Of a DNA stretch of 43,797 bases, positions 6,566-15,611 are shown in pieces. Both the position numbers and the translations under genes were made by a program. The notes under the pieces are model-generated. The model did not search any database, was not told the origin of the DNA, and saw only the letters and a program-made list of their open reading frames with translations. Source of the DNA: Clostridia bacterium (lineage in GTDB: Bacteria; Bacillota; Clostridia; Oscillospirales; Acutalibacteraceae); contig JAFQQM010000060.1 of the NCBI GenBank assembly GCA_017410585.1, positions 1-43,797 on the forward strand, given 5' to 3'. The first letter of the stretch is position 1. Each line of letters starts with the position of its first letter.

Positions 6566-9454
6566 ATGGGAATCAAAACGCATCTGCGAAAACTGACGGC
6601 AGCGACCTGTGCGCTGGCGCTTTCGGTGCTGTGCGTTCCGATGGTGGCGTCGGCGGAGGAGGACGGCCCGTCCTCGGTCACGTTGAGTGCCGCCGATTCG
6701 GCAACCGGCGTATACTATTCGTCGGTGCAGGCGACCTTCTCCCAAAACGGTTATACCGACTATGCGGGTGAGCCGATCGACGCCATCCCCGACGAAAACG
6801 CGCCGGTCGGTGAGACAGTGCTGGCAGACGCCACCCATACCGGCGTGCTGTGGAGTGAGGAGACTGAAGAGGTCACCTTCCGCGTCACCGTTCCGGAGGA
6901 CGCGCTGTACCACCTCGGTACGGTGTATTACCCGCTGGGAACGACCGGCAGTTCCATCACCCGCGAACTGCTGATCGACGGTGTCTCGCCCTACCGCGAG
7001 ACCGCCAACATTGAATTTTTGCGTTTTTGGAAGGATGCCAACCCGCCGCTTAAGGATAAAGACGGCGACGAGGTCAAGCCCTTCTCTAAGGAAAAACCCC
7101 GCTTTGCGGATTCGCTTATCTTTGACAGCGACGGCAAGTATACCGAGGCGTTGAAATTCTATCTCACCGCCGGTGAGCATACGGTCACCCTCCGCTACAT
7201 CGACGAGCCGCTGTTTATCGAGAAGTTGTATCTCGCCGCCCCGCAGTCCCTCCCGACCTATGCGGAGGTGTTGGCTAAGTGGCAAAGCGAGGGCAAGGCC
7301 GGTAACGGCAAAACGGTGGAATTTGAGGGAGAGTCGTTTGACCATGTGCTGGAGAAATCCGCCTCGGTCATCGGCGTGGAGCATAGCGGCGATCCGTCCG
7401 CTTCCCCGTCCTCGCCGTACGTCACCCATATGAATTACATCGGCGGCGCCGGCTACAAGAGCGGCAACCAGAGCATCACTTGGCAGTTTGCGGTGGAGGC
7501 GTCCGGCTATTACAAACTTGGGTTGCGCACCGCGCAATGGTACAACGACGGTCTGCCGTCTTTCCGCCAGATTGCCATCGACGGGGCCGTACCGTTTGCG
7601 GAGTGGGATTGCTACACCTTCGAGTACAGCGACAACTGGTACTCCAAGGAGATCGCCGACCAAGACGGTGACCCCTACCTCGTTTGGCTGGAAAAAGGAA
7701 CCCATACGCTGACCATGACGGTCAAGATGGGCGATTTCGCCAAGGTGGAGGAGACCCTTTCCCAAGCAACGAAGGATCTGTCGGCGCTCATTCGCCGCAT
7801 CAAGCAGGTGACCGGTGAGGAACCGGACAGCAACTACGACTACGAGATCGAGAAAAACGTGCCCGGTATCGTGGAGGATCTCGAGGCACTGAAGAAAAAG
7901 GTGGAATTCTGCGAGCAGGTCGCCTACGATCTGGCCGGCAAGAAATCCTCCATGAGCAACAACTTCGATTCCATCGGCAAGCAACTGGGCGAACTGATCG
8001 CCAAGCCGGACCGTATTCCCAAGCGATTGACCGATCTGGAGACGGCGCTCGGGAATCTCGGTACTTGGATCAACAGCCTCAAGAGCATCCCGTTGGGAGT
8101 GGATAAGATCTGGGTCGCTTCGCCGGACGAGGTCATCCAAAACTACAAAGCGAATTTTTTCGTTAAGTTGTGGTACGGTATTATGAAACTGATCAACAGT
8201 TTCACCAAGGACTACCAGAGTGTCAGCGTGGTGGATACCGGCGTCACCGCCGATACCGAGATCGAGGTGTGGGTCGGACGCGGTACCGAATGGTGCCGGC
8301 TGATCAAGCAACTGGCAGATGCGGAATTCACGCCGAAGCATAACGTCACCATCAACGTCAACGTGCTGCCTTCTTCCCAGATCACCACGGCGGGTGTCAA
8401 CTCGTTGATGTTGTCGGTGGCGGCAGGGACCGCTCCGGACGTCGTACTGGGATTGGGTGCCGGTATGCCGGTGGAATACGCGGCGCGTAACGCCATCGTC
8501 GATCTGTCCGAATTAGACGGGTTTGAGGAAGTCCGGTCTAAGATGTACCCCGAGACCTTCAAACCGCTGACCTATCGCGGCGATGTGTACGCCCTGCCGG
8601 AAACGGTCAACTTCCGCTGTGTGTATTACCGCACCGACGTGTTTGAGGAACTGGGGCTGACCCCTCCGGAGACGTGGGATGAGTTTTACGACACCACCCT
8701 GCCGGTGCTGTATCAAAACGGGATGCAATGCTATATCCCGATGTTGTACGATATGTTCCTGTGGCAAAACGGCGGTCAGTATTATACCGACGACGGTCAC
8801 TATTCCGCGCTCGGTACGCCGGAGGCGTTTACCGCTTTCAAGCAGACCTGCGAACTGAATATCAACTACAGCATTCCGGTGGCTTCCAACTATTTCACCC
8901 GCTTCCGCACCGGTGATATGCCGATGCTCATCGGGCAGGCGTCCGACTATCTGAGTTTCACCTCCGCCGCGCCGGAGATCACCGGCAACTGGACGATCGC
9001 GCCGTTGCCGGCATCGGTCACCGAGGACGGACTTTGCCGCTACAGCAGCGGTGCACCGATCGATTGCTCGGTCATTATGCAGCAGAGCGACGAGATCGAC
9101 GCCTCGTGGGAGTTCCTCAAATGGTGGATGTCGGATGAGACCCAGACCAAGTTTGCCAACGAGATAGAAAATCAACTGGGCGTGACCGCCCGCTATTTCT
9201 CCGCCAACAAGGCGGCGTTTTCCACCCTCTCCTTCTCCAAAGAGGAGATGGAGGTCATCGACTGTTTCTTTGACAACAACGTGGAGAGTCAGGCGGTGCT
9301 GGGCGGCTACTACACCAGCCGTCACATTCTCAACGCGTGGACCCGTTGCGTCGAAAGCGGTGAGGACTTCCGCGATTCGTGGGAAGAAGCGGTGGAGGAT
9401 ATTGATATCGAACTGCGGCGCAAGCAGCAGGAATACGGTGTATTTGACGATTGA
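6566..9454 (+). CDS. solute-binding protein fused to two carbohydrate-binding-like domains
   Basis: This 962-residue protein is about twice the usual length of a sugar-binding protein. A signal peptide ends VASAEE near residue 31. Residues about 45-230 and 248-390 look like CBM6/CBM35-type beta-sandwiches, each ending in a strand such as AGEHTVTLRY or KGTHTLTMTV. A largely helical segment (about 390-560) leads into a family-1 extracellular solute-binding domain (about 564-962), recognised by SVAAGTAPDVVLGLG, ALPETVNFRCVYYRTDVFEELG and WEFLKWWMSDETQTKFANE. The permease genes follow at once. Oddly, no lipobox is visible, although most Gram-positive binding proteins are lipidated; the only nearby Cys sits in LSVLCV, a poor match. 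It probably captures an oligosaccharide outside the cell and hands it to the importer at 9475-11269. RBS AAGGAGG. Confidence 0.85.
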   Translation: MGIKTHLRKLTAATCALALSVLCVPMVASAEEDGPSSVTLSAADSATGVYYSSVQATFSQNGYTDYAGEPIDAIPDENAPVGETVLADATHTGVLWSEETEEVTFRVTVPEDALYHLGTVYYPLGTTGSSITRELLIDGVSPYRETANIEFLRFWKDANPPLKDKDGDEVKPFSKEKPRFADSLIFDSDGKYTEALKFYLTAGEHTVTLRYIDEPLFIEKLYLAAPQSLPTYAEVLAKWQSEGKAGNGKTVEFEGESFDHVLEKSASVIGVEHSGDPSASPSSPYVTHMNYIGGAGYKSGNQSITWQFAVEASGYYKLGLRTAQWYNDGLPSFRQIAIDGAVPFAEWDCYTFEYSDNWYSKEIADQDGDPYLVWLEKGTHTLTMTVKMGDFAKVEETLSQATKDLSALIRRIKQVTGEEPDSNYDYEIEKNVPGIVEDLEALKKKVEFCEQVAYDLAGKKSSMSNNFDSIGKQLGELIAKPDRIPKRLTDLETALGNLGTWINSLKSIPLGVDKIWVASPDEVIQNYKANFFVKLWYGIMKLINSFTKDYQSVSVVDTGVTADTEIEVWVGRGTEWCRLIKQLADAEFTPKHNVTINVNVLPSSQITTAGVNSLMLSVAAGTAPDVVLGLGAGMPVEYAARNAIVDLSELDGFEEVRSKMYPETFKPLTYRGDVYALPETVNFRCVYYRTDVFEELGLTPPETWDEFYDTTLPVLYQNGMQCYIPMLYDMFLWQNGGQYYTDDGHYSALGTPEAFTAFKQTCELNINYSIPVASNYFTRFRTGDMPMLIGQASDYLSFTSAAPEITGNWTIAPLPASVTEDGLCRYSSGAPIDCSVIMQQSDEIDASWEFLKWWMSDETQTKFANEIENQLGVTARYFSANKAAFSTLSFSKEEMEVIDCFFDNNVESQAVLGGYYTSRHILNAWTRCVESGEDFRDSWEEAVEDIDIELRRKQQEYGVFDD

Positions 9455-9474
9455 TTGACGTGAGGTCGATACTT

Positions 9475-10380
9475 ATGCAAAGTTCATTGCAAGGTTCCTT
9501 TCTGAAAAAAGTGAATACGTACAAGACCGGCGTGTTGTTCGTTCTGCCGTTTCTGGTGCTGTATGTCATCTTCGTGCTGGCACCGATCGTGGTGGCGATG
9601 TACTTAAGCCTCACCGACTACAACTTGTTTGAGGCACCGTCCTTCGTGGGGTTGACTAACTACCAGTTGCTGTTTATGGATGATGACGTGTTTATCACGG
9701 CCGTCTCCAACACAGCGGTGTTTGCGGTCATCTCCGGTCCGATCGGCCTGATTGCTTCTTTTCTGTTTGCGTGGATCATTAACAAGGCGCCGATGAGCAA
9801 GTTTTTCTCGCTGTTATTCTACGCGCCGTCGCTGACCAGCGCGATCGCGATGTCGGTGGTGTGGATGTATTTCTTCTCGCCCGACCGCTACGGTTTGATC
9901 AATAACGTGCTGTTTAATCTCGGCATCATTAACGAGCCGATCTTGTGGAACACCGATCCGGATACCATCCTGCTGGTCATTATCATCATTTCCATCTGGC
10001 TGAATATGGGCTCCGGTTTTATGGTGTTCCTCGCCGGTCTCAAAAACACCTCGCAGGAACTGCAGGAGGCGGGTCAGATCGACGGTATCGGCAACGCATT
10101 GCAGGAACTGATCTACATCATCCTGCCGCAGATCCGTCCCCAGATCCTGTTTGGCATTATCAACGGCGTTGTCAACGCCTTCGGTGTGTTTGATATCGCG
10201 CTGGTGGTGGCGGGTCTTCCCAGTCCCGACTACGCCGGTCATACCATCGTGGCGCATCTGTACGATTACGCGTTTATTCGCTATGAGATGGGCTATGCCT
10301 CGGCAATTTCAGTGGTGCTGTTCCTGTTTACCTTTGGCATCGGTCAGATCGCGATGAAATTACTCAGCAGTAAGGAATGA
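9475..10380 (+). CDS. sugar ABC transporter permease (MalF-type)
   Basis: The 301-residue membrane protein has about six transmembrane helices and the binding-protein-dependent permease EAA loop (ELQEAGQIDGIGNALQELIYIILP), which docks the ATPase. I chose the ATG at 9475, preceded by GAGG at nine bases; an in-frame TTG at 9451 would overlap the end of the previous gene and lacks a site. It pairs with the next permease and the fused binding protein as one importer. No ATPase gene is present, as is usual for CUT1 importers in Firmicutes that share an MsmX-type ATPase. Confidence 0.93.
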   Translation: MQSSLQGSFLKKVNTYKTGVLFVLPFLVLYVIFVLAPIVVAMYLSLTDYNLFEAPSFVGLTNYQLLFMDDDVFITAVSNTAVFAVISGPIGLIASFLFAWIINKAPMSKFFSLLFYAPSLTSAIAMSVVWMYFFSPDRYGLINNVLFNLGIINEPILWNTDPDTILLVIIIISIWLNMGSGFMVFLAGLKNTSQELQEAGQIDGIGNALQELIYIILPQIRPQILFGIINGVVNAFGVFDIALVVAGLPSPDYAGHTIVAHLYDYAFIRYEMGYASAISVVLFLFTFGIGQIAMKLLSSKE

Positions 10381-10384
10381 GATT

Positions 10385-11269
10385 ATGTCAGTTGAAAAAG
10401 GATTGCGCATTCGCCTGCGCGACGGCAAGATCGGCCGTGTGACCTTCGGCAAGGTGATCGGTTTCTTGCTGCTGTCGGCGGTGGCGGCGTTTATGGCGTT
10501 GCCGTTGGTGTATGTGGTCACCACGGCACTCAAGCCCTTAAACGAACTGTTTTATTTCCCGCCCCGTTTCTTTGTGGAACAGCCGACTCTCAAAAATTTT
10601 CAGGACCTGTTTTTGGCACTGGACGGCTTGGACGTGCCGTTTACCCGTTCGGTGTTTAATAGCGTGTTCGTCACGGTGGTCGTGGTGGTGCTGGTCATCA
10701 TCATCACCTGTATGGCGGCGTACGGTCTGGTCAAGCATAAAGTGCCGTGCGGCAACCTCATCTTCTCGCTCATTTTGATGGGTATGATGTTCTCGCCCTA
10801 CGTCATCCAGATCCCCAACTACCTCATCGTCAACGGACTGGGGATGGTGGACAGTTATTGGGCGCTCATCATTCCGAAGATCGCGGTGGCGTACAACCTA
10901 TTTCTTGTACGGCAGTTTGTGCAGCAGATCCCCGATCCGTTCCTCGAAGCGGCCCGTATCGACGGCGCCGGCGAGATGCACATCTTTTTCAAGATCGTGA
11001 TACCGTCGCTCAAACCGGTGATCGCCACACTGGCGGTGTTTTCGTTTGTGAACAACTGGAACGACTATTTCACCCCGCTTATTTTCATTCAGGACGAAGC
11101 GCTCAAGACGCTTCCGCTGGCGATGCAGATGATCTCCTCGGGCAACTCCATTGCCCGTGCCGGTGCGGCGAGTGCCGCCACCTTCATTATGGTGTTGCCG
11201 ACTGTGCTCATCTACGTACTGATGCAAAAACACGTGGTGGATTCGATGGCGCATTCGGGTATCAAGTAA
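10385..11269 (+). CDS. sugar ABC transporter permease (MalG-type)
   Basis: The 294-residue partner permease has an N-terminal cytoplasmic tail, about six transmembrane helices, the early periplasmic-loop motif TALKPLNELFYFPPRF and the EAA loop EAARIDGAGEMHIFFKIVIP, followed by FVNNWNDYFTPLIF, typical of the MalG/LacG class. It starts 4 bases after the first permease with AAGGA upstream. Together they form the first import channel of the locus, probably fed by the 962-residue binding protein. Confidence 0.93.
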   Translation: MSVEKGLRIRLRDGKIGRVTFGKVIGFLLLSAVAAFMALPLVYVVTTALKPLNELFYFPPRFFVEQPTLKNFQDLFLALDGLDVPFTRSVFNSVFVTVVVVVLVIIITCMAAYGLVKHKVPCGNLIFSLILMGMMFSPYVIQIPNYLIVNGLGMVDSYWALIIPKIAVAYNLFLVRQFVQQIPDPFLEAARIDGAGEMHIFFKIVIPSLKPVIATLAVFSFVNNWNDYFTPLIFIQDEALKTLPLAMQMISSGNSIARAGAASAATFIMVLPTVLIYVLMQKHVVDSMAHSGIK

Positions 11270-11303
11270 GTTTGGTTTTTGCAAGACAAAGGAGTGGTGC
11301 TTG

Positions 11304-12743
11304 ATGAAGCATTCCATAAGAATAATCGGTCTGCTGCTCGGCTTGCTGCTGTTGGCGGCCTGTCCGCTGAGTGTCGGCGCCATCAACTCCGGCGCGGAGC
11401 ATTCGTATATGGTGGAGGATGACTACGATCAGAGCATCATCCCCAAGACCTACCAATTTGATTACGTGATCGACGGTCTGTTTGACGGTGTCAAACTCAG
11501 TACCCCGCAGGATCTGTTTATCAGCGGCAAGGGAGAACTGTTTATCGCCGATACCGGCAACAACCGCATCTTGCGGATGGATGCTAGGGGGCAACTGCTG
11601 GCGACCTACACCGTCGCCGGTGACAAGGCATTTAGCAGTCCGAAGGGCGTGTTTGTGGATAAAAACGGCTATATCTACGTAGCCGATACCAACAACAAGC
11701 GTATCGTCAAACTGACCGACAGCGGCGAACTGGTGGCGACCATCGTCCGCCCCGAATCCGACCTGATCAGCGAGGATATCTCCTTTGAGCCGACCAAACT
11801 GATGGTGTGCAACAACGGTCTCATCTACGTCATCGTCGGTAAGGAATTTATGAGCATCACGCAGGATAACGAGTTTATGGGCTATTTCGGCTCGGAAAAA
11901 ATTCCGTTCTCGCTTTCCAATATGCTGGTCAATCTCTTTGCTTCGGATATCCAGAAGCAAAAACTGACCAAGGTGCAACCCTCTTCGTACAACAACTTCG
12001 CGCTCGGCGCGGACGGATTGGTGTATGCGGTGGCAAACAAAAGCACCGGTCAGATCAAAAAGATCACTTCGGTGGGCGAAAATATCTACGAAGAAAAGTT
12101 CTACGGCGAGTACGTGTACAATCAAAGCAACGTGCTGGTACCGCCCAACTACGCCGACGTAGCGGTGGACCAAAACGGCATTATCTTCGTGTGTGAGTCC
12201 AACTCCCGTAAGATCTATCAGTACGACCGCAAGGGCAACTCCATCGCGGTGTTCGGCGGCGAAGGCACCACCGAAGGTTACTTCTCCATGCCGGTAGCAG
12301 TGGACGTCAACGCCGAGGGTCACGTGTTTGTGCTGGATTCCGACCGCGGCGCGGTGCAGGTATTTTCCTCCACGGCGTTTATGGGACAGGTGTTGGACGC
12401 TCTTAACCTGTTTGAAAACGGCAAGTACGACGAGGCGTATACCGCTTGGAACGAGATCGTTCGCTTAAATGCCGGTTATCCGCTCGCTCACGATATGCTG
12501 GGTACCATAGAATACAAGCGGAAAAACTACACCGCCGCGATGGAGCATTTTGAGATCTCCGGTAATCAGGAGGATTACGGAGAGGCGTACGGTGAGCAGA
12601 TGCACGATCTGATCACCAAGAATTTTGCGGTGGTGGCCATCGGTCTCATCGTGGTGGTACTGGCCGCCGCGTGGGGACTTGGCAAACTCAAGAAAGTGGT
12701 CGATAAATGGAACCGCCAACTGTTCCATATTGCAGGTGACTGA
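11304..12743 (+). CDS. membrane-anchored NHL beta-propeller/TPR protein
   Basis: The 479-residue protein starts at the ATG at 11304 (AAAGGAG upstream). It has a hydrophobic N-terminus with LLLLAAC, a good lipobox with Cys20. NHL-type propeller repeats run from about residue 66 to 358, recognisable as PQDLFISGKGELFIADTGNN, SPKGVFVDKNGYIYVADTNN and PVAVDVNAEGHVFVLDSDRG. A short TPR-like helical unit (about 365-425) and a C-terminal transmembrane helix (about 440-460) with a basic cytoplasmic tail follow. It should therefore face outward, with the propeller near the importer. NHL propellers bind proteins, RNA or carbohydrate; which applies here is unknown. It is followed at once by a Yip1-like gene, a pairing I associate with sugar-uptake clusters in Firmicutes (recalled, not checked). 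Confidence 0.85.
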   Translation: MKHSIRIIGLLLGLLLLAACPLSVGAINSGAEHSYMVEDDYDQSIIPKTYQFDYVIDGLFDGVKLSTPQDLFISGKGELFIADTGNNRILRMDARGQLLATYTVAGDKAFSSPKGVFVDKNGYIYVADTNNKRIVKLTDSGELVATIVRPESDLISEDISFEPTKLMVCNNGLIYVIVGKEFMSITQDNEFMGYFGSEKIPFSLSNMLVNLFASDIQKQKLTKVQPSSYNNFALGADGLVYAVANKSTGQIKKITSVGENIYEEKFYGEYVYNQSNVLVPPNYADVAVDQNGIIFVCESNSRKIYQYDRKGNSIAVFGGEGTTEGYFSMPVAVDVNAEGHVFVLDSDRGAVQVFSSTAFMGQVLDALNLFENGKYDEAYTAWNEIVRLNAGYPLAHDMLGTIEYKRKNYTAAMEHFEISGNQEDYGEAYGEQMHDLITKNFAVVAIGLIVVVLAAAWGLGKLKKVVDKWNRQLFHIAGD

Positions 12744-12744
12744 T

Positions 12745-13371
12745 ATGAAAAGTGTTATGATGTGCGCGCAGGCGATTTTCCACCCGCTGGATTGCTTCGA
12801 TCTGGTCAAGCGTGACCGCGACAAGACCCCGTGGCTGACCATGATCGTCCTCTGGGTGTTGACCGCGGCAGTGCAGGTGTTCAGCGTTTATCTGACCGCC
12901 TTTGCACTCAACCCCAATCTGCCGGAGGAATCCAACCTTCTGCTGTTGTTGGCTCTCATCTTCGTTCCGCTGATTTCATGGGTGGTCGGATCGTATTCTA
13001 CCACCACGCTGATGGGTGGCGAAGCCAAATTTACCGAAGCGTTGACCGGCGCGACCTACGGCTTGGTGCCGTATATCGTGTTCACCCCCTTGCTGACGGG
13101 GCTGTCCCACCTCCTCTCCACCGAAACGGCGGGTCTGTTTACCGCCTTGCGGGTGCTGGTGGTGGTGTGGGTGGTCATTTTGCAGTTTGTGTCCTTTATG
13201 CGCCTGAATGACTACGAATTTTTAAAGGCGATCGGTGTGGCTCTCGTCGGTATCGTGGCGGTGTTGCTCATCTGGGCGGTCGTCATCCTGTTGTTCGTCT
13301 TCAGCTATCAAGCGTTTTTGTTCTTCAAAGAACTGTATCTCGAACTCAAAAATCAGCAGTTATTCAACTGA
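12745..13371 (+). CDS. Yip1-like integral membrane protein
   Basis: The 208-residue protein has a short cytoplasmic start followed by about five hydrophobic helices and resembles bacterial Yip1-domain proteins: an early HPLDCFDLVKRD segment, a GSYSTTTLMGGEAKFTEAL loop between helices, and closing membrane helices. I chose the ATG at 12745, one base after the stop of the NHL gene, with AGGTGA upstream; a much earlier in-frame start would lie deep inside that gene. Tight coupling suggests the two proteins act together. Function is unknown; a role in organising or regulating the adjacent importer is only inferred. Confidence 0.75.
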   Translation: MKSVMMCAQAIFHPLDCFDLVKRDRDKTPWLTMIVLWVLTAAVQVFSVYLTAFALNPNLPEESNLLLLLALIFVPLISWVVGSYSTTTLMGGEAKFTEALTGATYGLVPYIVFTPLLTGLSHLLSTETAGLFTALRVLVVVWVVILQFVSFMRLNDYEFLKAIGVALVGIVAVLLIWAVVILLFVFSYQAFLFFKELYLELKNQQLFN

Positions 13372-13406
13372 TCTGACCAAAGCGTAAACTGGTAAGGAGG
13401 AATCCC

Positions 13407-15587
13407 GTGTTGACTGTGCGTAAACTGGCGGCGCTGCTCGCTTGCTTGGGATTGTTGCTCGGTTTGGCCGGCTGTAGCGGGCAAACCGTCCGTGTCGATC
13501 TGTTCTCGGCGGCCAAGGACGTCAACGCCGATGCCGAGATCATCCAACCGACGGCGGTCACTCCGCTGGCGGATAACGGCACGTATACGATGGAATACGA
13601 CCCCACCGAGGACCGTGTGAATTTCCGGCTGTCCGCCACCGGCGAACTTCTGTGGACGACCGGTGTGACCGAGGAAGAATACGGTCAGGTGGTCGAAAAT
13701 AAAATGACCAAAAAGGCCTTAAAGCAGTATATCAACGTCAAGTACACCGACTACGGCAAAAAGACCGGTGCGTTGCACAACGGTCACGGCAGTTGCGAGA
13801 CCGTGTTGCGTCAGATTCCAGACGGTATTCGCTTTGACTTCACCTTTGCGGATTACGAGTTGTCGCTGTCATTGGAACTGACCTTGACCGAAAACGGGTT
13901 TTCGGCGTTGGTGCCGAAAAATTCCATCGACGAAAGCGGCAAATTCAAGATCAGCGGTCTGGATATCCTACCGATGATGGCGGCAACACTTTCCAGCGTG
14001 GACGGCTACTTTTTCCTGCCGGACGGTTGCGGGGCGCTGTATCACTTCGGCAAGCCGGCGGGCGGGGAGAGCAATCTGTCGCTGGACGTGTACGATGCGA
14101 TGCTGATGGATCTGGACCAAGCCAAGGAAAGCGCCGCCGACGGTCTGCAAAAGGTGACCGCACCGGTGTTTGGTATCAAGCACCCGACCAAGGGGCTGTT
14201 TGCCAACATTGTGTCGGGCGAGGAATGTTGCTCGGTCACCTTGCAGACGGATGGCGGCGTGTATAAGATCAACCGCGTGTATCCGGCGGTACGTGTCCGT
14301 AAGCAGTACGCGATGACCACCGCAAGCGGCAGTGAAGTGTACGCTTACGAAAAGGACAACAATTTAAGCGATATCCGCATCGACTATACCTTCTTAAACG
14401 GTACGGACAGCGGCTACGGCGCGATGGCGGCGGCTTACCGCGACTACCTACTGAAAAACGAGTTGCTGAAGCCGGCGGTGTCCGCCTCGTCGACCTATCC
14501 GATGGCGGTGGATTTCCTGCTCGGCGTACAGCGTGAGACCATGCTGTTTAAGGAGATGGTGACCACCACCACCTTCGAGCAGGCGACAACGATGCTGTCC
14601 GAACTGACAAAGGGCGGAGCGGCCGTCACCCAAAGCATTTTGTACGGTTGGCAGAAAAACGGTTATTACGCCTATCCTTCGTCGAGCAAAGTGGCCTCTA
14701 CTGCCGGCGGCAAAAAGGGTTTGACCGCACTGGCAGACTCGGCGGAGAACACCGCTTTCTACCTGCTGCAAAACTACGTCAACGCCAACAGCGGTCAGGG
14801 TGGCTTCTCCACCTACACCGACGTGGTCTACCAGATCGACAGCGTCCCGCTGACCGATGAGCAAGAGGAAAACTACCTCTTAAATCTCGGCACCCAGTGG
14901 GATCGTATCCGCGCGGATATCCGCACCTGCACCGACGCGGGCGTCGGTCTGGCGGCGGAAGGACTCGGCAGTCTGCTGTATGAGGATTATGAAAAGACCC
15001 GCCGTGTCTCGCGCTATGGCTTCAAACAACAGGCAACGCAACTGCTTTCGGCGGTCGCCGAGCGACAGATCGCCACCGCGACGGATGGCTTTGTTCCCTA
15101 TCTGTTACCGCATACCGACTACGTGTTCAATCTTCCCTCCGGCAGTTCGCATTATATGCTGTTGGACGAAGAAGTTCCGTTTTTACAGATGGTATTGCAC
15201 GGCTACCTGCCGTACAGCGACGCACTGCCGGGCAACCTCTCCAACGACCTGACCGCCACCAAACTGGAATGGGTCGAGTACGGCTATCTGCCTACGTTTA
15301 TGCTGACCTATCAAAACAGCGATCAGTTGAAGGATACCGAATTTAATCTGCTGTTCTCGTCGGAGTACACGCTCTGGAAGGACGAGATCACGGCGATCGG
15401 TCGGGAGTTTTCCGACAAGTTGTCGTCGCTGACCGATCAGGCGATGGTCAGCCACCAAAAGGCGGACGGCGTTGCCACCGTCAAGTATGCGGACGGTACC
15501 ACCGTGATCGTCAACTACAACCAAACCGACGTCACCGTCAACGGGACGGTCGTCAAAGCGAGAGATTATGCGGTGATCGCCGCGTAA
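13407..15587 (+). CDS. large extracellular lipoprotein, DUF5696-like
   Basis: The 726-residue protein starts at GTG (13407), six bases after TAAGGAGG. It has a lipoprotein signal ending LLGLAGC with Cys23, so it is anchored outside the membrane. The N-terminal third is rich in beta strands; the middle (about 370-640) has the alternating strands and helices of a TIM-barrel, including a GLAAEGLGSLLYEDY segment; the end (ATVKYADGTTVIVNYNQTDV) looks like the C-terminal beta domain of many glycoside hydrolases. I recall similar proteins being labelled DUF5696 in Paenibacillus sugar clusters beside NHL and Yip1 genes (unchecked). A glycosidase-like or glycan-binding role is inferred from the fold impression; I cannot name catalytic residues. 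Confidence 0.7.
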   Translation: MLTVRKLAALLACLGLLLGLAGCSGQTVRVDLFSAAKDVNADAEIIQPTAVTPLADNGTYTMEYDPTEDRVNFRLSATGELLWTTGVTEEEYGQVVENKMTKKALKQYINVKYTDYGKKTGALHNGHGSCETVLRQIPDGIRFDFTFADYELSLSLELTLTENGFSALVPKNSIDESGKFKISGLDILPMMAATLSSVDGYFFLPDGCGALYHFGKPAGGESNLSLDVYDAMLMDLDQAKESAADGLQKVTAPVFGIKHPTKGLFANIVSGEECCSVTLQTDGGVYKINRVYPAVRVRKQYAMTTASGSEVYAYEKDNNLSDIRIDYTFLNGTDSGYGAMAAAYRDYLLKNELLKPAVSASSTYPMAVDFLLGVQRETMLFKEMVTTTTFEQATTMLSELTKGGAAVTQSILYGWQKNGYYAYPSSSKVASTAGGKKGLTALADSAENTAFYLLQNYVNANSGQGGFSTYTDVVYQIDSVPLTDEQEENYLLNLGTQWDRIRADIRTCTDAGVGLAAEGLGSLLYEDYEKTRRVSRYGFKQQATQLLSAVAERQIATATDGFVPYLLPHTDYVFNLPSGSSHYMLLDEEVPFLQMVLHGYLPYSDALPGNLSNDLTATKLEWVEYGYLPTFMLTYQNSDQLKDTEFNLLFSSEYTLWKDEITAIGREFSDKLSSLTDQAMVSHQKADGVATVKYADGTTVIVNYNQTDVTVNGTVVKARDYAVIAA

Positions 15588-15611
15588 GGAAGTAAGGAAG
15601 GGGAAACCGAA

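Noticed and set aside
6566-6660. Lipobox in the fused binding protein (LSVLC)
   Set aside because: Leu precedes the Cys instead of Gly or Ala, and a good ASA cleavage site follows.
5753-8341. Very long open frame on the minus strand, antisense to the surface and binding protein genes
   Set aside because: It is rich in Arg, His and Gly without domain sense and mirrors the codon pattern of the plus-strand genes in this GC-rich DNA; a similar antisense frame lies at 3701-5752.
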